Shown here: positions 34,428-43,195 of the stretch, in pieces | How the letters are laid out: every line of letters begins with the position of its first letter | How positions within the stretch are numbered: the stretch's first letter is position 1 | NCBI GenBank assembly: GCA_027485855.1 | Contig: JAIXQD010000001.1 | Location: 393,575-457,574 of the forward strand | Direction of reading: 5' to 3' | DNA from: Rickettsiales bacterium | Lineage (GTDB): Bacteria > Pseudomonadota > Alphaproteobacteria > G027485855 | Length of the DNA: 64,000 nt | The notes under the pieces: generated by a model | Told to the model about the DNA's origin: nothing | What the model saw: only the letters and a program-made list of their open reading frames with translations | Database searches by the model: none | Translations under genes and position numbers: made by a program

Positions 34428-34616
34428 ATGAAAACCGCAAACATTTATGCCGCCGACATAGCCACCAAAATTGAGAATTCCGCACACAGCAAACAGCCCG
34501 CGCTGACGCTGGCAAAATATACAGAGCTGCCTACCACAACGGCGCAAATGAGCCGCTACATAGATAATCTGCTGACCGCAGATGAACAGGCCGTTTGCAA
34601 CATGGCAACGGATTAA
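34428..34616 (+). CDS. Small protein upstream of phaC, unknown function
   Basis: 62 residues (MKTANIYAADIATKIENSAH at the start), hydrophilic, no signal or membrane segment. GGAG lies eight bases before the ATG, and its TAA overlaps the PhaC start (TAATG), so translation is coupled. I recognise no family. The position suggests a granule-associated or regulatory partner of PhaC, but nothing in the sequence proves it. Confidence 0.6.
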   Translation: MKTANIYAADIATKIENSAHSKQPALTLAKYTELPTTTAQMSRYIDNLLTADEQAVCNMATD

Positions 34617-36445
34617 TGCATATGGTCGAAGCTGCTAAAATAAAATCTGCCTTGATTGTACCCAGCAGCCCATATTCAGAAAATATCTGCCTGCGCCGCG
34701 GCTCTGGCGTGCAGCCCTCAGCTTACACGCATCCATCCGATGATTATCTGCTCGATCATATGCTGCATGCGGCGGTGGCAAAATTTACCGGCGGTATATC
34801 GCCTGCGTCACTCATGCTTGCCTGGTTTGATTGGTGGGAGCATTTGCTGTTTTCGCCTTCAAAGCAGCAAATGCTCATTAAAAGCTGGATAAATAAAACA
34901 GCAAAATTTAGCAACTACACACTGCAAGCCGCATGGGGCCACAAAGCGCCACCCCTTATCATGCCACCCCCGACAGACCGCAGGTTTATCAGCGAAGACT
35001 GGCAAAAATGGCCATTTATGCTGATGCAGCAAGGGTTTTTATACTCACAAGAATGGTGGGCCGAAGCAACATCGGGGGTTCGCGGTGTTTCACCACATCA
35101 TCAAAATGTTACTTCGTTTGTTGCGCGACAGCTTTTAGATATGATATCGCCTGCTAATAATCTTCTGCTCAACCCTGATATTCTAGAAACGACCGCAGCG
35201 CAAGGTGGCGCCAATTTCTGGCATGGTATGCTGAATTGGCTGGATGATACAAAGCGTGCCTATGCAGATAAACCACCCGCAGGGGCAGACCGCTTCGTGG
35301 TGGGCGAAAATATCGCCTGCACGGCCGGAAAAGTGGTGTTCTGCAACCATCTTATCGAGCTTATTCAATATACGCCAACGACAGCAGAGGTCTATGCCGA
35401 ACCTATCCTCATCACACCCGCATGGATCATGAAATATTACATTCTTGATTTGTCCGCACATAACTCGCTGGTAAAATATCTGGTCGATAAGGGGCATACG
35501 GTGTTTATGATTTCGTGGCGCAACCCAAATGCACATGACCGCGAGGTGAGCCTAGAAGATTATCTGCATAACGGGCTTGGTGCCGCATTAAAGGCGGTAA
35601 AAGCCATTACCCATACGCCGCAGATTCAGGCGTTGGGTTATTGCTTAGGCGGCACGCTGCTAGCCATAATGGCCGCAAAATTGGCGCGCGATGGCGATGA
35701 TTCACTTAAAACACTTACATTTCTTGGCTCGCAGGTCGATTTTGACGAGGCCGGTGAACTGCTTTTATTTGTTGATGATAGCCAGTTGGCATTTTTAGAA
35801 GATGTCATGTGGCAGCAAGGCTATCTTGATAAATCCCAGATGGCCGGCACATTTCAGATGCTGCGCTCGAATGATCTGATTTGGTCGCGCATCATCACTG
35901 ATTACCTGCAAGGCAAACGTGCCCCGATGTTTGATTTAATGGCCTGGAACGCCGACGCCACACGCATGCCTTACCGCATGCATAGCGAATATCTGCGCGA
36001 GCTCTTTCTCAATAACAATCTGGCTGAAGGCCGCTTTATGGTAGGCGACAGACCCGTTGCTTTGCAAGATATCCGCACGCCCATCTTTTCGGTTGGCACA
36101 ATGCGCGATCATGTCGCGCCATGGAAATCAGTTTATAAAATTCTGCTGCTCACAGAGAGCGATATAACCTTTGTGCTTGCCAGTGGTGGTCATAATGCGG
36201 GCATTGTTAGCGAACCAGGGCATAAGGGCAGAAGCTACCAAATTTCTACCATGCCAGCATCGGCACGTTACACGCCACCCGGCCAGTGGCAAAGCAACAC
36301 CCCAACCAAAGAAGCTTCATGGTGGGATGAATGGCAAGCGTGGCTTAATACGCACTCAGCCGCAAAAATCAAACCACCAACCATGGGGAATAAAGAATAT
36401 GCCATTATAGCGGATGCGCCCGGCAGCTATATATTAGCAACATGA
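34616..36445 (+). CDS. phaC: Polyhydroxyalkanoate synthase PhaC (class I)
   Basis: Polymerises 3-hydroxyacyl-CoA into PHA granules. The N-terminal PhaC domain is visible (WFDWWEHLLFSPSKQQML). The alpha/beta-hydrolase core has the lipase-like box GYCLGGT with nucleophile Cys343, Asp in TMRDHVAPW and His in SGGHNAGIVS. WIMKYYILDL and the GHTVFMISWRNP segment are classic for class I enzymes. The 609-residue length fits. The start in the upstream stop codon (TAATG) is chosen over a TTG 21 bases earlier. No phaA or phaB gene is adjacent. Confidence 0.93.
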   Translation: MHMVEAAKIKSALIVPSSPYSENICLRRGSGVQPSAYTHPSDDYLLDHMLHAAVAKFTGGISPASLMLAWFDWWEHLLFSPSKQQMLIKSWINKTAKFSNYTLQAAWGHKAPPLIMPPPTDRRFISEDWQKWPFMLMQQGFLYSQEWWAEATSGVRGVSPHHQNVTSFVARQLLDMISPANNLLLNPDILETTAAQGGANFWHGMLNWLDDTKRAYADKPPAGADRFVVGENIACTAGKVVFCNHLIELIQYTPTTAEVYAEPILITPAWIMKYYILDLSAHNSLVKYLVDKGHTVFMISWRNPNAHDREVSLEDYLHNGLGAALKAVKAITHTPQIQALGYCLGGTLLAIMAAKLARDGDDSLKTLTFLGSQVDFDEAGELLLFVDDSQLAFLEDVMWQQGYLDKSQMAGTFQMLRSNDLIWSRIITDYLQGKRAPMFDLMAWNADATRMPYRMHSEYLRELFLNNNLAEGRFMVGDRPVALQDIRTPIFSVGTMRDHVAPWKSVYKILLLTESDITFVLASGGHNAGIVSEPGHKGRSYQISTMPASARYTPPGQWQSNTPTKEASWWDEWQAWLNTHSAAKIKPPTMGNKEYAIIADAPGSYILAT

Positions 36446-36583
36446 ACAGGCGCCGGTTTCTTATTGGCGTGGCTGGCTCCGCTGGCTTTTGATGTGTTCT
36501 CTCCTGCAAAGACCAAGAATAATTGCTATGCCAAGCAAATACAATCTTCCCCGGGCGTTGCTGTTGTGACAACTTACCAAGAC

Positions 36584-36615
36584 AACCCTGAATTACGCCA
36601 ACCCTGAATTACGCA
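36584..36615 (+). repeat. Tandem 16-bp duplication
   Basis: AACCCTGAATTACGCC occurs at 36584-36599 and again, with one change at the last base, at 36600-36615. It lies in the 232-base gap between the convergent phaC and ppk2 genes, where I see no gene or clear terminator. Confidence 0.9.
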
Positions 36616-36677
36616 GCAAGCTAATGCGATTTATAAGGTGGCTTTCTGCACGTTGTTGCACAAACGCTTTAAGCATT

Positions 36678-37544
36678 TTATTTCTTCTTTTTAGCTGTGT
36701 GATATTTTTTGCGCAGCTGTTCAATATTGACCGAAGGCGCAGGAAACTTCATTTGTAGCGCCTCCATATAGTCTACCAGAATCTGTGAAACAGCTAAATC
36801 GCGGAACCATTTATGATTAGCCGGAATAACGAACCACGGCGCATATTCTGTGCTGCATTTTGATAGCATATCATTAAATGCTGCCTCATAATCATCCCAT
36901 CGTTCACGGTCAGTATAATCAGCCTTGTTAATTTTCCAGTGCTTAGCCGGATTATCAAGCCTGTCCTTAAAACGCCTCAGTTGCTCATCCTTACTAATAT
37001 GTAAAAAGAATTTGATGATGTGTGTGTTGTTGTCGCAAAGATACTTTTCAATCGCATTAATCTGCTCATAGCGCTTTATCCAAACAGCTTTTGGCACCAA
37101 ATTATGAATGCGCACTGTCAGCACATCTTCATAATGGGAGCGATTAAAAACGGTCACCTCACCTTTAGCCGGAACATCGCGATGAGCCCGCCACAAGAAA
37201 TCATGGTCATGTTCGAGGCTGGTTGGTTGTTTGAAAGAGGCCACTTTGCAGCCCTGAGGATTCATAGCGCTGATAACATGGCGAATAGTGCCATCTTTGC
37301 CGCCGCTATCAATGGCTTGCAGGCAAATTAATAATGAGCGCTTATGCTCAGCATAGAGCAATTCTTGCAACTCACGGACACGCAGATTGTTATGCTCGAT
37401 GAGCTTAAGCGCACCCGACTTACTCACAGTTTTATCAGTAAAATTGGGGTCGATTTCGGCAAGCATCACATCCGCTCCGGGCTTGATGAGCAAGCGCTTT
37501 AAATAATTCACGATGTTTTCAACATAGTATCCGCCCGTGGGCAT
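36678..37544 (-). CDS. Polyphosphate kinase 2 family protein
   Basis: Phosphotransferase between polyphosphate and nucleoside phosphates. The PPK2 Walker A-like motif is ICLQAIDSGGKDGTIRHV and Walker B-like is VFNRSHYEDVL; the lid residues occur in RLDNPAKHWKINKADY. The 288-residue single-domain form belongs to class I or III of PPK2; I cannot tell which from motif reading. The C-terminus is Lys-rich. Its start overlaps the end of the upstream membrane-protein gene by 37 bases, and both are probably driven from the FNR box at 38287. Confidence 0.9.
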   Translation of the reverse strand: MPTGGYYVENIVNYLKRLLIKPGADVMLAEIDPNFTDKTVSKSGALKLIEHNNLRVRELQELLYAEHKRSLLICLQAIDSGGKDGTIRHVISAMNPQGCKVASFKQPTSLEHDHDFLWRAHRDVPAKGEVTVFNRSHYEDVLTVRIHNLVPKAVWIKRYEQINAIEKYLCDNNTHIIKFFLHISKDEQLRRFKDRLDNPAKHWKINKADYTDRERWDDYEAAFNDMLSKCSTEYAPWFVIPANHKWFRDLAVSQILVDYMEALQMKFPAPSVNIEQLRKKYHTAKKKK

Positions 37545-38212
37545 AGTTTTTTAAACAAAAAATGCATGGGCACAAATACCAAGAAAATCATCGTCGCTGC
37601 CAGAAATATAAGATAAACAAAAGGTGGCAATGAGGTTTGTACCTTATCAACCCCATAGACCCAGTTGATATTATCTTCAGGTAAGGTCAGCGCATAGGTC
37701 AGAGGTATTATAATTAATGCCAATAAGCTCTGAGCCAAGAGCGCGCGCTGATCATAACCAAAGCGCAGCAGCATAAAAATAATCACCGCAGGCATAGGGA
37801 AATGAAACAGCGACAGCCCGCGTAAATAAATTGATAGATGCGGATCAAACATATAATCGGCCATATGGCCAAGCGTGCCTCCTGAAAAAAAGGCAGTCAT
37901 CCATATTGTTTCAAAAGGCAGCACGCCTATGGCCATCATGCTGCTAATGAGCGAGCTTCTCAGCCAAAGCGCGGGCACCATGAGCAACAGCGCTATATCC
38001 GAAAACCAAAGAAAATTAGTGGGCCCATATTGATACCAATAAACAGGCACAATCACGCACACCATCAATGTGTAGGAAATGCTAACCCACAAAGGGATAT
38101 GGTTATTTTTTTCTGCTCTATGAGCCAGTGCGCCGCCTTCGTTTTCCCAACGTGAAAACGCCCCGTAACGCATCCGCGCCGGCGTAAATGTTTTTTGCGT
38201 TGGGTCGGGCAT
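37508..38212 (-). CDS. Multi-pass inner-membrane protein of unknown function
   Basis: About 234 residues with six or seven membrane helices (LWVSISYTLMVCVIVPVYW; SDIALLLMVPALWL; IGVLPFETIWMTAFF; AVIIFMLLRFG; SLLALIIIPLTYAL; VYLIFLAATMIFLVFVPMHF). I recognise no named family. The ATG at 38212 has AAGGA five bases upstream; an in-frame ATG at 38272 would lie almost against the FNR box, so I reject it. It precedes the polyphosphate kinase gene in one transcript and is divergent from the alcohol dehydrogenase. Confidence 0.75.
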   Translation of the reverse strand: MPDPTQKTFTPARMRYGAFSRWENEGGALAHRAEKNNHIPLWVSISYTLMVCVIVPVYWYQYGPTNFLWFSDIALLLMVPALWLRSSLISSMMAIGVLPFETIWMTAFFSGGTLGHMADYMFDPHLSIYLRGLSLFHFPMPAVIIFMLLRFGYDQRALLAQSLLALIIIPLTYALTLPEDNINWVYGVDKVQTSLPPFVYLIFLAATMIFLVFVPMHFLFKKLCPRADTMLKTS

Positions 38213-38286
38213 AATTTTCCTTAATTGAGAAAAGCGCGCGGCAAGTGGCGTTAGGCCATATATATCCGGCATTTAGTCAACATCGT

Positions 38287-38300
38287 TTGATGCCCATCAA
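38287..38300. promoter_or_regulatory. FNR/FixK-type box between divergent operons
   Basis: TTGATGCCCATCAA is a perfect FNR-type palindrome and is symmetric for eight bases on each side (CGTTTGAT and ATCAAACG). It lies 75 bases upstream of the membrane-protein start on the left and 114 bases upstream of the dehydrogenase start on the right. Confidence 0.85.
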
Positions 38301-38414
38301 ACGACGACGCACAGTAAAAAGTTTTTTGCGTTTTTGACGAACGACAAATCAACGTCGTTTGGGCTGGACTATGGTGCGCCCAACATCATGTATGGCACAA
38401 AGGGAGAAACAATC

Positions 38415-39452
38415 ATGAAAGCACTTGTTTATCTTGGCCCAGGCAAAAAAGAATGGAAAGACTGCCCAAAGCCAGACATCACCGCGTCAACCGATGCCAT
38501 CATCAAAATCACCAAAACAACGATATGCGGCACCGACCTGCATATTTTAAAAGGCGATGTCGCCAGCTTCCGGCCCGGCCGCATACTTGGCCATGAAGGT
38601 GTAGGGGTTGTTGATAAAGTGGGCAATGCAGTCACAGCATTTAAAGCGGGCGATAAAGTGCTGATTTCTTGCGTGAGCGCTTGTGGTAAATGTGAATATT
38701 GCCGCAAGCAAATGTATTCGCATTGCACCACGGGTGGTTGGATTCTTGGCAATAGCATTGATGGCACGCAAGCAGAGTTTGTGCGCATTCCGCATGCCGA
38801 TACCAGCCTATACCCTATCCCTGATGGCGCAGACGAAGAAGCACTGGTTATGCTCAGTGACATTCTGCCCACGGGTTTTGAGTGTGGCGTGCTGAACGGC
38901 AAGGTTCAACCAGGCAATAGTATTGCTATTGTGGGCGCAGGGCCAATCGGCCTTACGGCTCTACTAACGGCACAATTTTATTCGCCAGCACAAATCATCA
39001 TGATTGATCTTGACGATAATCGCCTTGAGGTGGCAAAGCGTTTCGGCGCCACAGATACTATTAACAGCACCGATGGTAAAGCCATGGACGCGGTGATGAA
39101 TATAACCGGCAAGCGCGGGGTTGACACAGCTATTGAAGCCGTGGGCGTTCCCGCCACATTCGAGCTATGCCAGCAAATCATTGCACCTGGTGGCACAATC
39201 GCAAACATTGGTGTTCATGGCACGAAGGTTGATCTTCATCTGGAAAAACTATGGGACCGCAATATCAGCATCACAACGCGATTGGTTGATACTGTAAGCA
39301 CAGCTATGTTGCTAAAAATTCTGCGCTCTAAAAAAATTGACCCAAAGCAACTCATCACCCACCGTTTCAAATTTGCCGACATGCTTGAGGCCTATGACAC
39401 TTTCATGCATGCCGCAAAAACCAAAGCACTAAAGGTGACTATAGAGGCTTAG
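38415..39452 (+). CDS. Zinc-dependent alcohol dehydrogenase
   Basis: 345-residue medium-chain dehydrogenase. The catalytic zinc site is indicated by CGTDLHI and GHEGVGVVDKVG, the structural zinc site by four Cys in CGKCEYCRKQMYSHC, and the NAD(P)-binding fold by VGAGPIGLTALL. The GHEGVG and C-terminal segments resemble alcohol dehydrogenases of the butanediol/threonine/formaldehyde-related group; substrate unknown. The ATG at 38415 follows AGGGAGAAA. It heads a plus-strand run with aldehyde dehydrogenase, SDR and NAD(P)HX dehydratase genes. Confidence 0.9.
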   Translation: MKALVYLGPGKKEWKDCPKPDITASTDAIIKITKTTICGTDLHILKGDVASFRPGRILGHEGVGVVDKVGNAVTAFKAGDKVLISCVSACGKCEYCRKQMYSHCTTGGWILGNSIDGTQAEFVRIPHADTSLYPIPDGADEEALVMLSDILPTGFECGVLNGKVQPGNSIAIVGAGPIGLTALLTAQFYSPAQIIMIDLDDNRLEVAKRFGATDTINSTDGKAMDAVMNITGKRGVDTAIEAVGVPATFELCQQIIAPGGTIANIGVHGTKVDLHLEKLWDRNISITTRLVDTVSTAMLLKILRSKKIDPKQLITHRFKFADMLEAYDTFMHAAKTKALKVTIEA

Positions 39453-39512
39453 CATGCCACGCGCACAAATCGTCCGAATTTTTTGAGGATAAAACTAAAA
39501 AGGATAACAACC

Positions 39513-39611
39513 ATGAAACCTTACTCAGCAATGCAAAAAAACATCAGCAAATGTGGTTTTAAACAAAGAAATTATCTAATTGCTGCCACTGCAAGCCAAC
39601 TAAAATGGTAA
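39513..39611 (+). CDS. Possible 32-residue small ORF
   Basis: ATG with AAAAGGATAAC upstream opens a 32-codon frame (MKPYSAMQKNIS start, TAA at 39609). It ends in the remnant of a BON-domain gene and may be the start of a decayed gene rather than a real peptide. It has no recognisable motif. Confidence 0.35.
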   Translation: MKPYSAMQKNISKCGFKQRNYLIAATASQLKW

Positions 39612-39715
39612 ACGCAGAGCGCGATGAAGCCGAGCGCGTTGCATGGGCGGCATCCGGCGTATCGTCAGTCGATAATCAGATCACCATCGCGTGGTCATGG
39701 TTCGCGGCGGCCTAG
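39608..39715 (+). pseudogene. C-terminal remnant of a BON-domain (OsmY-like) protein
   Basis: The frame from 39608 to the TAG at 39713 reads VNAERDEAERVAWAASGVSS followed by VDNQITIAW. This closely matches the end of BON domains (the EAERAAWAAPGVxxVDNxITI pattern). No start codon, and no upstream BON repeats in frame, so the gene is truncated. It lies between the two dehydrogenase genes of the low-oxygen island, where BON/OsmY genes are a plausible former member. Confidence 0.7.
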
Positions 39716-39793
39716 TTCATTTATTTCTACGCACCAAACTCGCTGGCATTACGGAGCCTGCGAGCCTTTCAATCCTCTTTAAGGGCCAAAACC

Positions 39794-41176
39794 ATGACAT
39801 ATCAAAGCATCAACCCCTATAATAACAATTTTTTGGATAGGTTCGAGGAAATGAGCGATGAAAAGCTAGAAGCCGCGCTTAAAACCGCATCTAGCTGCTT
39901 TGATAGCTGGAAGCAAAAAAGCTTTAGCGCGCGTGCCAGCGTAGTGGCCAAAGCCGCCGCGATTATGCGTTTGCAAGTCGATGAATTTGCCAAAATTATC
40001 ACGCTTGAAATGGGCAAGCTCATCGCACAAGCGCGCGGTGAAGTTATGCTCAGCGCCGATATTCTGGATTACTACGCAAGAAATGCACAAGCATTTTTAG
40101 CGCCACGAGCCCTGTCGCCTGAATCGGGCCAGGCCTATATAGAAAATGCGCCCTTTGGTGTTCTCTTTGGTGTTGAGCCGTGGAACTTTCCTTATTACCA
40201 GCTCGCACGTTTTGCCGCACCAAGCTTAATGGCGGGCAATGTGGTGATGGTAAAACACGCTGATTCTGTGCCGCAATGTGCGCTAGCCTTTGAAAAATTA
40301 TGGCTGGATGCCGGTGCGCCCAAGGGTGCCTATACCAACATGTTTATATCCTACGATCAGGTGGCACATCTTATTGATGACCCGCGCATTAAAGGCGTGG
40401 CGCTCACCGGTGGCACAGAGGCAGGTAAAAAAGTAGCCAAGCAAGCCGGTCAAAATATGAAAAAAACTACTATGGAGCTCGGTGGTAATGATGCCTTTAT
40501 TGTGCTGGATGATGCTGAATTAGATAAAACAGTGCAGTGGGCGGTATGGGCGCGGATGAATAATACCGGCCAATGCTGTGTTGCTGGCAAGCGTTTTATT
40601 GTGGTGGAATCGCTGGCGGATAGTTTTCTCAAAAAATTTGCGGCGGCACTCTCAAGCCTTAAGCCCGGTGACCCAATGGACGAAACCACCACGCTTGGGC
40701 CCTTATCCAGCGAGGCCGCACTGGTGAAATTATTGGCACAAGTCAAAAATGCCATAGATCATGGGGCAAAATTGGTGATAGGCGGTAAGCGCTTAGATAT
40801 AAAGGGCGCATTTATGCAACCAACGATTCTGAGCAACATCACACCCGATAACCCTGCTTATAAAGAGGAGTTCTTTGGGCCGGTGGCCTTGTTCTTCCGT
40901 GTTAAGGACGAGAACGAAGCCATTGCGCTGGCCAATGATTCTGAGTTTGGCTTGGGCGGGTCTGTTTTTACCAAGGATATTGAGCGCGGCAAACGCGTGG
41001 CCAGCCGCATTGATACGGGCATGGTATTTATCAACCACCCCACATGGACAACGCCCGACCTTCCCTTTGGTGGCATAAAAAATTCTGGCTATGGCCGCGA
41101 GCTGTCGAGCCTCGGCATTCAAGAATTCGTCAACAATAAACTAATCCGCATCGAATCCATCGATGCTGCCGCTTAA
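39794..41176 (+). CDS. NAD(P)-dependent succinate-semialdehyde/aldehyde dehydrogenase
   Basis: 460-residue aldehyde dehydrogenase. Catalytic Glu is in TTMELGGNDAF and catalytic Cys in NNTGQCCVAGKRF; the NAD fold segment GGTEAGKKVAKQAG is present. The overall sequence (WNFPYYQLARFAAP) resembles the short succinate-semialdehyde dehydrogenases such as YneI/Sad, but the substrate is not certain. It follows the alcohol dehydrogenase and precedes the SDR by 18 bases, all co-oriented. Confidence 0.9.
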   Translation: MTYQSINPYNNNFLDRFEEMSDEKLEAALKTASSCFDSWKQKSFSARASVVAKAAAIMRLQVDEFAKIITLEMGKLIAQARGEVMLSADILDYYARNAQAFLAPRALSPESGQAYIENAPFGVLFGVEPWNFPYYQLARFAAPSLMAGNVVMVKHADSVPQCALAFEKLWLDAGAPKGAYTNMFISYDQVAHLIDDPRIKGVALTGGTEAGKKVAKQAGQNMKKTTMELGGNDAFIVLDDAELDKTVQWAVWARMNNTGQCCVAGKRFIVVESLADSFLKKFAAALSSLKPGDPMDETTTLGPLSSEAALVKLLAQVKNAIDHGAKLVIGGKRLDIKGAFMQPTILSNITPDNPAYKEEFFGPVALFFRVKDENEAIALANDSEFGLGGSVFTKDIERGKRVASRIDTGMVFINHPTWTTPDLPFGGIKNSGYGRELSSLGIQEFVNNKLIRIESIDAAA

Positions 41177-41194
41177 CATATAGGAGATACAATT

Positions 41195-42055
41195 ATGACT
41201 GATAACAAAAAACTCGTCTGGTTCATCACGGGCTGCTCTACTGGTTTTGGCCGCGAGCTTACCAAACATGTCTTACAACTTGGCTACCCCACAGTTGTAA
41301 CATCGCGCAACCCAAAAGATGTGGCGGATTTAGCAACATTGGGTGATGCGCTAATTCTGCCATTGGATGTGACTGATAGAACGCAGGCAGAGGCCGCCAT
41401 TAAAGCCGCAGAAGAAAAATTCGGCCAGATTGATGTGCTCGTTAATAACGCCGGTATTGGCTATTTTGCTGCCATTGAGGAAAGTGAAGAAGCTGAAGTG
41501 CGTAAGATGTTCGACATCAATGTCTTTGGCCTCAGCCGCATGATTCATTTGGCTCTGCCCCAAATGCGTAAACGGCGCAAAGGCTTGATTGTTAATTTCT
41601 CTTCGCTTGCGGGTATTTGTGGATTTCCTGCGGCAGGTTATTACTGTGCAACAAAATTTGCTGTTGAAGGCCTGTCTGAAGCACTGCGGCAAGAAATAGA
41701 GCCACTCGGTATCAAGGTTATGGTGGTGGAACCAAGCGGTTTCCGCACCGACTGGGCGGGGCGCTCGGCGAACGAAAGCAAAGATCAGATTGCTGATTAT
41801 GCGGCAACGGCCGGTGCTAACCGCACACATATGCGCACCGATTCTGGCCAGCAACCTGGTGATCCGGTACGCGCCATGCAAGCCTTGGTCAAAGCGGCCT
41901 TATCAGCAAATCCGCCGCGCCATTTACTGCTTGGCAACAATGCATTTGATTTTGCCATGGCCAAGCTGGAAGAACTGCGCAAAGACTTTAGCGCCGGTGA
42001 AATCATGGCTCGTGCCGCCGACTTTCCAAAAGGGACGCCAATAAAAGCTGCTTAA
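41195..42055 (+). CDS. Short-chain dehydrogenase/reductase
   Basis: 286-residue SDR with the nucleotide motif TGCSTGFGREL, NNAGIG, catalytic Ser in NFSSLAG and the YxxxK pair in YYCATKFAVEG. The PSGFRTDWAG segment after the active site is typical of the SDR group that includes retinol-type and YdfG-related oxidoreductases. The substrate is unknown. It starts 18 bases after the aldehyde dehydrogenase with AGGAGA upstream and is followed by NnrD after 79 bases. Confidence 0.9.
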   Translation: MTDNKKLVWFITGCSTGFGRELTKHVLQLGYPTVVTSRNPKDVADLATLGDALILPLDVTDRTQAEAAIKAAEEKFGQIDVLVNNAGIGYFAAIEESEEAEVRKMFDINVFGLSRMIHLALPQMRKRRKGLIVNFSSLAGICGFPAAGYYCATKFAVEGLSEALRQEIEPLGIKVMVVEPSGFRTDWAGRSANESKDQIADYAATAGANRTHMRTDSGQQPGDPVRAMQALVKAALSANPPRHLLLGNNAFDFAMAKLEELRKDFSAGEIMARAADFPKGTPIKAA

Positions 42056-42134
42056 ACTTAGCCTAAAGTTAAAAGGAAATACGAACATACGCCATGGCTG
42101 GGTTCTGCTTTAGCCTCGTAAAGGATGATGCAGG

Positions 42135-42965
42135 ATGAGCATGTCCGCACCAGTTGAAAACCAGCCAAAACTCTGGCTTACGCAACTGCCCAAATTGTCG
42201 CCCGATGGGAATAAATACATGCGCGGTCATGCCCTCATTTACGGGGGCTATCCCATAACTGGTGCGGCACGGTTGGCGGCACGTGCTTGTGCACGCATGG
42301 GCGCTGGGCTTACCACCATCGCGGTGCCGGAAATAGCTTTTGCTATTTATGCCGCCTCACTTGATAGCATTATGGTAACACCCCTAACCGCATCCAATGA
42401 TTTTAAGCATTTGCTTAATGATAAACGGCTTTCAGCATTCCTTATTGGCCCAGGCGCTGGAGTGGGTGACGATATACGCAATGATGCGCTAGCCATGCTC
42501 GCAACTGGCAAGCCCACTGTGCTTGATGCAGATGCCATCACGATTTTTCAAGATGAACCGCTTGCATTGGCCGACGCCATTATTGGGCCATGCATTATTA
42601 CGCCCCATGAAGGAGAGTTTGCCCGATTATTTAACAGCAGCGGTGACCGGCTTAGTCGCGCCTGCGCCGCCGCAAAACAGAGCGGCGCCATTATCGTGCT
42701 CAAGGGCCATAAAACAATGATTGCCAGCCCCGATGGCCGTGTAATCATAAATAGCAATGCGCCAGCAACATTGGCAACCGCAGGTTCAGGCGATGTCCTA
42801 AGCGGCATGATACTTGGCCTACTTGCGCAAGGCATGGAACCATTTTTTGCTACCGCCGCCGCCGTGTGGCTGCATGGCGCTGCTGCCAGTAAATTTGGGC
42901 CATGCCTCATAGCAGATGATTTGCCCGATTTACTGCCAGATGTGTTTCGACAAATACACAACTAA
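42135..42965 (+). CDS. nnrD: ADP/ATP-dependent NAD(P)H-hydrate dehydratase
   Basis: Repairs hydrated NAD(P)H (NAD(P)HX), which forms under stress. Carbohydrate-kinase-like motifs are GHALIYGGYPITGAARLA, PHEGEFARLF and the NTP-binding/catalytic ATAGSGDVLSGMI. At 276 residues it is the stand-alone dehydratase without the N-terminal epimerase (NnrE) half. No nnrE gene is seen in the window. It is at the end of the dehydrogenase operon, linking cofactor repair to high redox flux. Confidence 0.9.
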   Translation: MSMSAPVENQPKLWLTQLPKLSPDGNKYMRGHALIYGGYPITGAARLAARACARMGAGLTTIAVPEIAFAIYAASLDSIMVTPLTASNDFKHLLNDKRLSAFLIGPGAGVGDDIRNDALAMLATGKPTVLDADAITIFQDEPLALADAIIGPCIITPHEGEFARLFNSSGDRLSRACAAAKQSGAIIVLKGHKTMIASPDGRVIINSNAPATLATAGSGDVLSGMILGLLAQGMEPFFATAAAVWLHGAAASKFGPCLIADDLPDLLPDVFRQIHN

Positions 42966-42976
42966 AGGAAAGAATT

Positions 42977-43195
42977 ATGCCCAGCCAACAACCAGCCGCA
43001 AAAGCTGAAGCAGTCAGTGCTATGGCGGCAATTTATCAGCCGGAATTTAATATATTTTATAATGGCGAAGCACCACCTAAGCACTATTGGCGCCTAACTT
43101 TCGGGCTGATTCAATATAATTTTTTCGTCTCTTGTCGCTTCCTTCAATCATACCAAAATAGCTTATACCAACTGGCCCAAGGCCACAAAATTTAA
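42977..43195 (+). CDS. Possible small or truncated protein at operon end
   Basis: 72-residue frame with a strong AAAGGAAAG ribosome-binding site. The first 35 residues (MPSQQPAAKAEAVSAMAAIY) look like a real N-terminus. The rest overlaps the 3' end of the convergent flavoprotein gene by 119 bases and looks unnatural (LIQYNFFVSC). I read it as a gene whose 3' end was lost at this junction, with possible remaining expression. No family recognised. Confidence 0.35.
   Translation: MPSQQPAAKAEAVSAMAAIYQPEFNIFYNGEAPPKHYWRLTFGLIQYNFFVSCRFLQSYQNSLYQLAQGHKI

Noticed and set aside
37508..38272. Second NrsF/DUF1109 anti-sigma factor
   Set aside because: It has a similar helix count, but lacks the paired Cys segment and no sigma factor gene is adjacent.
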